From contig SMWS01000066.1 of NCBI GenBank assembly GCA_004356685.1, forward strand, positions 1 through 8,087: a stretch of 8,087 nucleotides of DNA. The letters run 5' to 3'. The translations under genes and the position numbers were made by a program. Numbering within the stretch: the first letter of the stretch is position 1; every line of letters begins with the position of its first letter. This document shows positions 7,213-8,087 of the stretch, one piece after another. Under the pieces are notes generated by a model, which was not told the origin of the DNA, searched no databases, and saw nothing but the letters and a program-made list of their open reading frames with translations. The stretch is from Deltaproteobacteria bacterium. Its GTDB lineage: Bacteria > Desulfobacterota_D > UBA1144 > Nemesobacterales > N074bin48.

Positions 7213-7527
7213 TCATCTGGCATCATATGCCCTTACTACAAACTCAAAATCACTACCGGCTGTCTCCCCAGTGCCTGCTGCATAGACCATGTTTCCCTGG
7301 GCAGTTATGGCACGGGCAAAATTGAAACCGCCACCCTTGTCAAACAGGTCGTCCCAGAGAAGATCACCACCCTTTGCCAACGCTCCTATTGCCAGTAGAA
7401 AGCTCAACACAAATGGCAGGATTATTTTCCCGCTTCTCATCATTCCCTTCATGTGTGACATATATGCTCTCATTGTGCATGATCCTTCAAAACACCTTTT
7501 GCTATTATCGTATATCTCTTTATCCAT
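7213..7527 (-). pseudogene. Truncated 5' fragment of an exported beta-propeller-like protein
   Basis: The 104-codon reading frame starts at 7527 behind a very strong Shine-Dalgarno site. After an unusually long N-region of about 33 residues comes a hydrophobic segment (about 34-51) ending GALA, a plausible signal peptide; internal methionines at 26, 29 and 30 could give a shorter one. The mature part has only about 50 residues: LLWDDLFDKGGGFNFARAI, then a VYAAG strand, and FEFVVRAYDA. This is the pattern of a single blade of PQQ-like or similar beta-propeller proteins, in which the WxDxFD and AYDA segments recur. Such proteins normally have several blades, so the TGA right after AYDAR leaves a fragment. 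Past the stop, another frame is open for 23 codons (7226 to 7155). No neighbour indicates a role. It could still be expressed as a short secreted protein. Confidence 0.55.
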
Positions 7528-7535
7528 AACTTAAT

Positions 7536-7547
7536 CCTCCTCCTCCT
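7536..7547 (-). promoter_or_regulatory. Extended Shine-Dalgarno site (four AGG units) before the truncated propeller gene
   Basis: AGGAGGAGGAGG on the minus strand lies 8 bases before the ATG at 7527. It supports that upstream start over the internal methionines nearer the hydrophobic segment, and shows that the 5' end of this gene was once, or still is, efficiently translated. The stretch from 7548 to 7703 shows no gene or clear structure. Confidence 0.8.
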
Positions 7548-7776
7548 GATTTATATCTGTTTTATTCGCAATATCTTCCCCTCAAAAAGTACTTACTTTC
7601 TCAGGCGTTTAACACTGAAGAAAAATTCAACCTATTTTATGCATTAACCTCTTCTGTTCCCAAAATATAATAAGCTCTTGTCAACAGGAGTGGTTTTTTT
7701 ACACTATAGATTCCGTCTGCACCTGTCCTCGAAAGTTTTTATCGGGGAGACATGGCGGAATGACAGAAAAGTGTGT

Positions 7777-7811
7777 TGTCATACCTGAATGGTTGTATCA
7801 GGTATCCATAT
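7777..7811 (+). repeat. 35-bp direct repeat, copy 1
   Basis: This copy is identical over 35 bases to 7979-8013. It contains an 8-bp stem, ATACCTGA (7781-7788) and TCAGGTAT (7798-7805), with the 9-base loop ATGGTTGTA. Confidence 0.9.
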
Positions 7812-7978
7812 TTAGAAACGCTATAGATTCCGTGTACAAACATCACGGAATGACTGGCTACACAACACGCACTTCGATAAACTCAGTACATTTTGTAAAA
7901 GTATGGTGCTCTTGAGATTGCTTCGTCGCAGATCCTGAAGCAAGTTCAGGATAAGCTTCTCGCAATGATGCTTCGATA

Positions 7979-8013
7979 TGTCATACCTGAATGGTTGTAT
8001 CAGGTATCCATAT
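7979..8013 (+). repeat. 35-bp direct repeat, copy 2
   Basis: This is the second exact copy, 202 bases downstream of the first, with the hairpin at 7983-8007. Its right end lies 12 bases from the stop codon of the five-codon reading frame at the window edge, so its arrival may have disrupted a gene there. Confidence 0.9.
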
Positions 8014-8024
8014 ATTTACTATTA

Positions 8025-8054
8025 CTATTTCACTGTATTCATTAGACACCTCCT
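8025..8054 (-). pseudogene. Orphan translation start at the window edge: strong Shine-Dalgarno, then five codons
   Basis: On the minus strand AGGAGGT (8048-8054) lies 5 bases before an ATG at 8042. The frame then reads only MNTVK before TAG, TAA, TAG and TAA in tandem. The initiation signal is as good as any in the window but leads nowhere. It may be a remnant gene start cut off by the adjacent repeat block, a leader peptide, or chance. Confidence 0.35.
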
Positions 8055-8087
8055 GGTTACTTTATCTTACCAAATCAGTTACCTAAT

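Larger units (their letters stand above)
7704..8013. repeat. Mosaic of short palindromic dispersed repeats
   Basis: This 310-base non-coding block is built from repeated modules. CTATAGATTCCGT occurs at 7704-7716 and 7821-7833, each followed downstream by CGGAATGAC (7756-7764, 7846-7854). Hairpins lie at 7726-7748, 7781-7805, 7827-7851, 7932-7952 and 7983-8007. The fourth (ATCCTGAA/TTCAGGAT, 5-base loop) is itself flanked by ATTGC (7917-7921) and GCAAT (7962-7966). Phrases such as GATTGCTTCGTCGC and CTTCGATAAACTCAGTAC resemble intergenic repeats I remember from several unrelated bacterial genomes. These look like non-autonomous, REP-like or MITE-like sequences; no transposase is present. Confidence 0.8.

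Noticed and set aside
7155..7226. A 23-codon minus-strand ORF (begins MMPDELMGSYG) overlapping the end of the propeller fragment.
   Set aside because: It has no ribosome-binding site and no recognised family; kept only as a hint of a recombination junction.
7289..7534. An 81-codon plus-strand reading frame.
   Set aside because: It is antisense to the propeller fragment, which has a strong ribosome-binding site and a recognisable signal segment and blade. The plus-strand frame has neither.
7777..8013. Possible CRISPR-like repeat-spacer-repeat arrangement.
   Set aside because: There are only two repeats, the 167-base spacer is far too long, and it contains other repeat modules; no cas genes are seen.

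Overview
This AT-rich window (roughly one third G+C by eye) looks like a chromosomal segment of a Gram-negative bacterium. Two genes encode exported proteins with signal peptides, one carries a DUF4124-type N-terminal domain (mostly a proteobacterial feature), and the right end holds short palindromic dispersed repeats of a style I associate, from memory, with Nitrospirota and Desulfobacterota-like genomes. The lineage call is low-confidence inference.

Layout. At 100-3887 (+) two tandem genes, 5 bases apart, encode the half-transporters of a heterodimeric ABC exporter of the BmrC/BmrD (YheI/YheH) type. The motif changes in the two subunits are complementary: one composite ATP site is consensus and the other degenerate. 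The second subunit also has an insertion of about 118 residues between its first two membrane helices, and a shortened, locally GC-rich stretch where part of the NBD helical subdomain should be. At 3901-4554 (-) a HAD-superfamily phosphatase converges on the exporter genes. A gap of about 360 bases (4555-4917) holds a perfect 13-bp inverted repeat and no gene. At 4918-5976 (-) two exported proteins form a likely operon: a small type-1 copper cupredoxin (upstream) and a DUF4124-thioredoxin fusion with a CPYC active site (downstream). They probably act together in the cell envelope, in copper or thiol chemistry. At 6074-6916 (+) lies a family 2 glycosyltransferase, divergent from the cupredoxin.

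From about 6920 to the right edge the window is accessory or decaying DNA. It has a compact structured element overlapping a possible 28-codon ORF with a good Shine-Dalgarno site, the truncated 5' end of an exported beta-propeller-like gene, about 300 bases of mosaic palindromic repeats, and at the edge a good ribosome-binding site followed by only five sense codons. The repeats include hairpins whose stems differ while a 9-base loop is conserved.

No rRNA, complete tRNA, CRISPR array, transposase gene or recognisable replication origin was seen. The least ordinary signals are the altered patch in the second ABC subunit, the conserved-loop hairpin family, and the structured small-ORF element after the glycosyltransferase.
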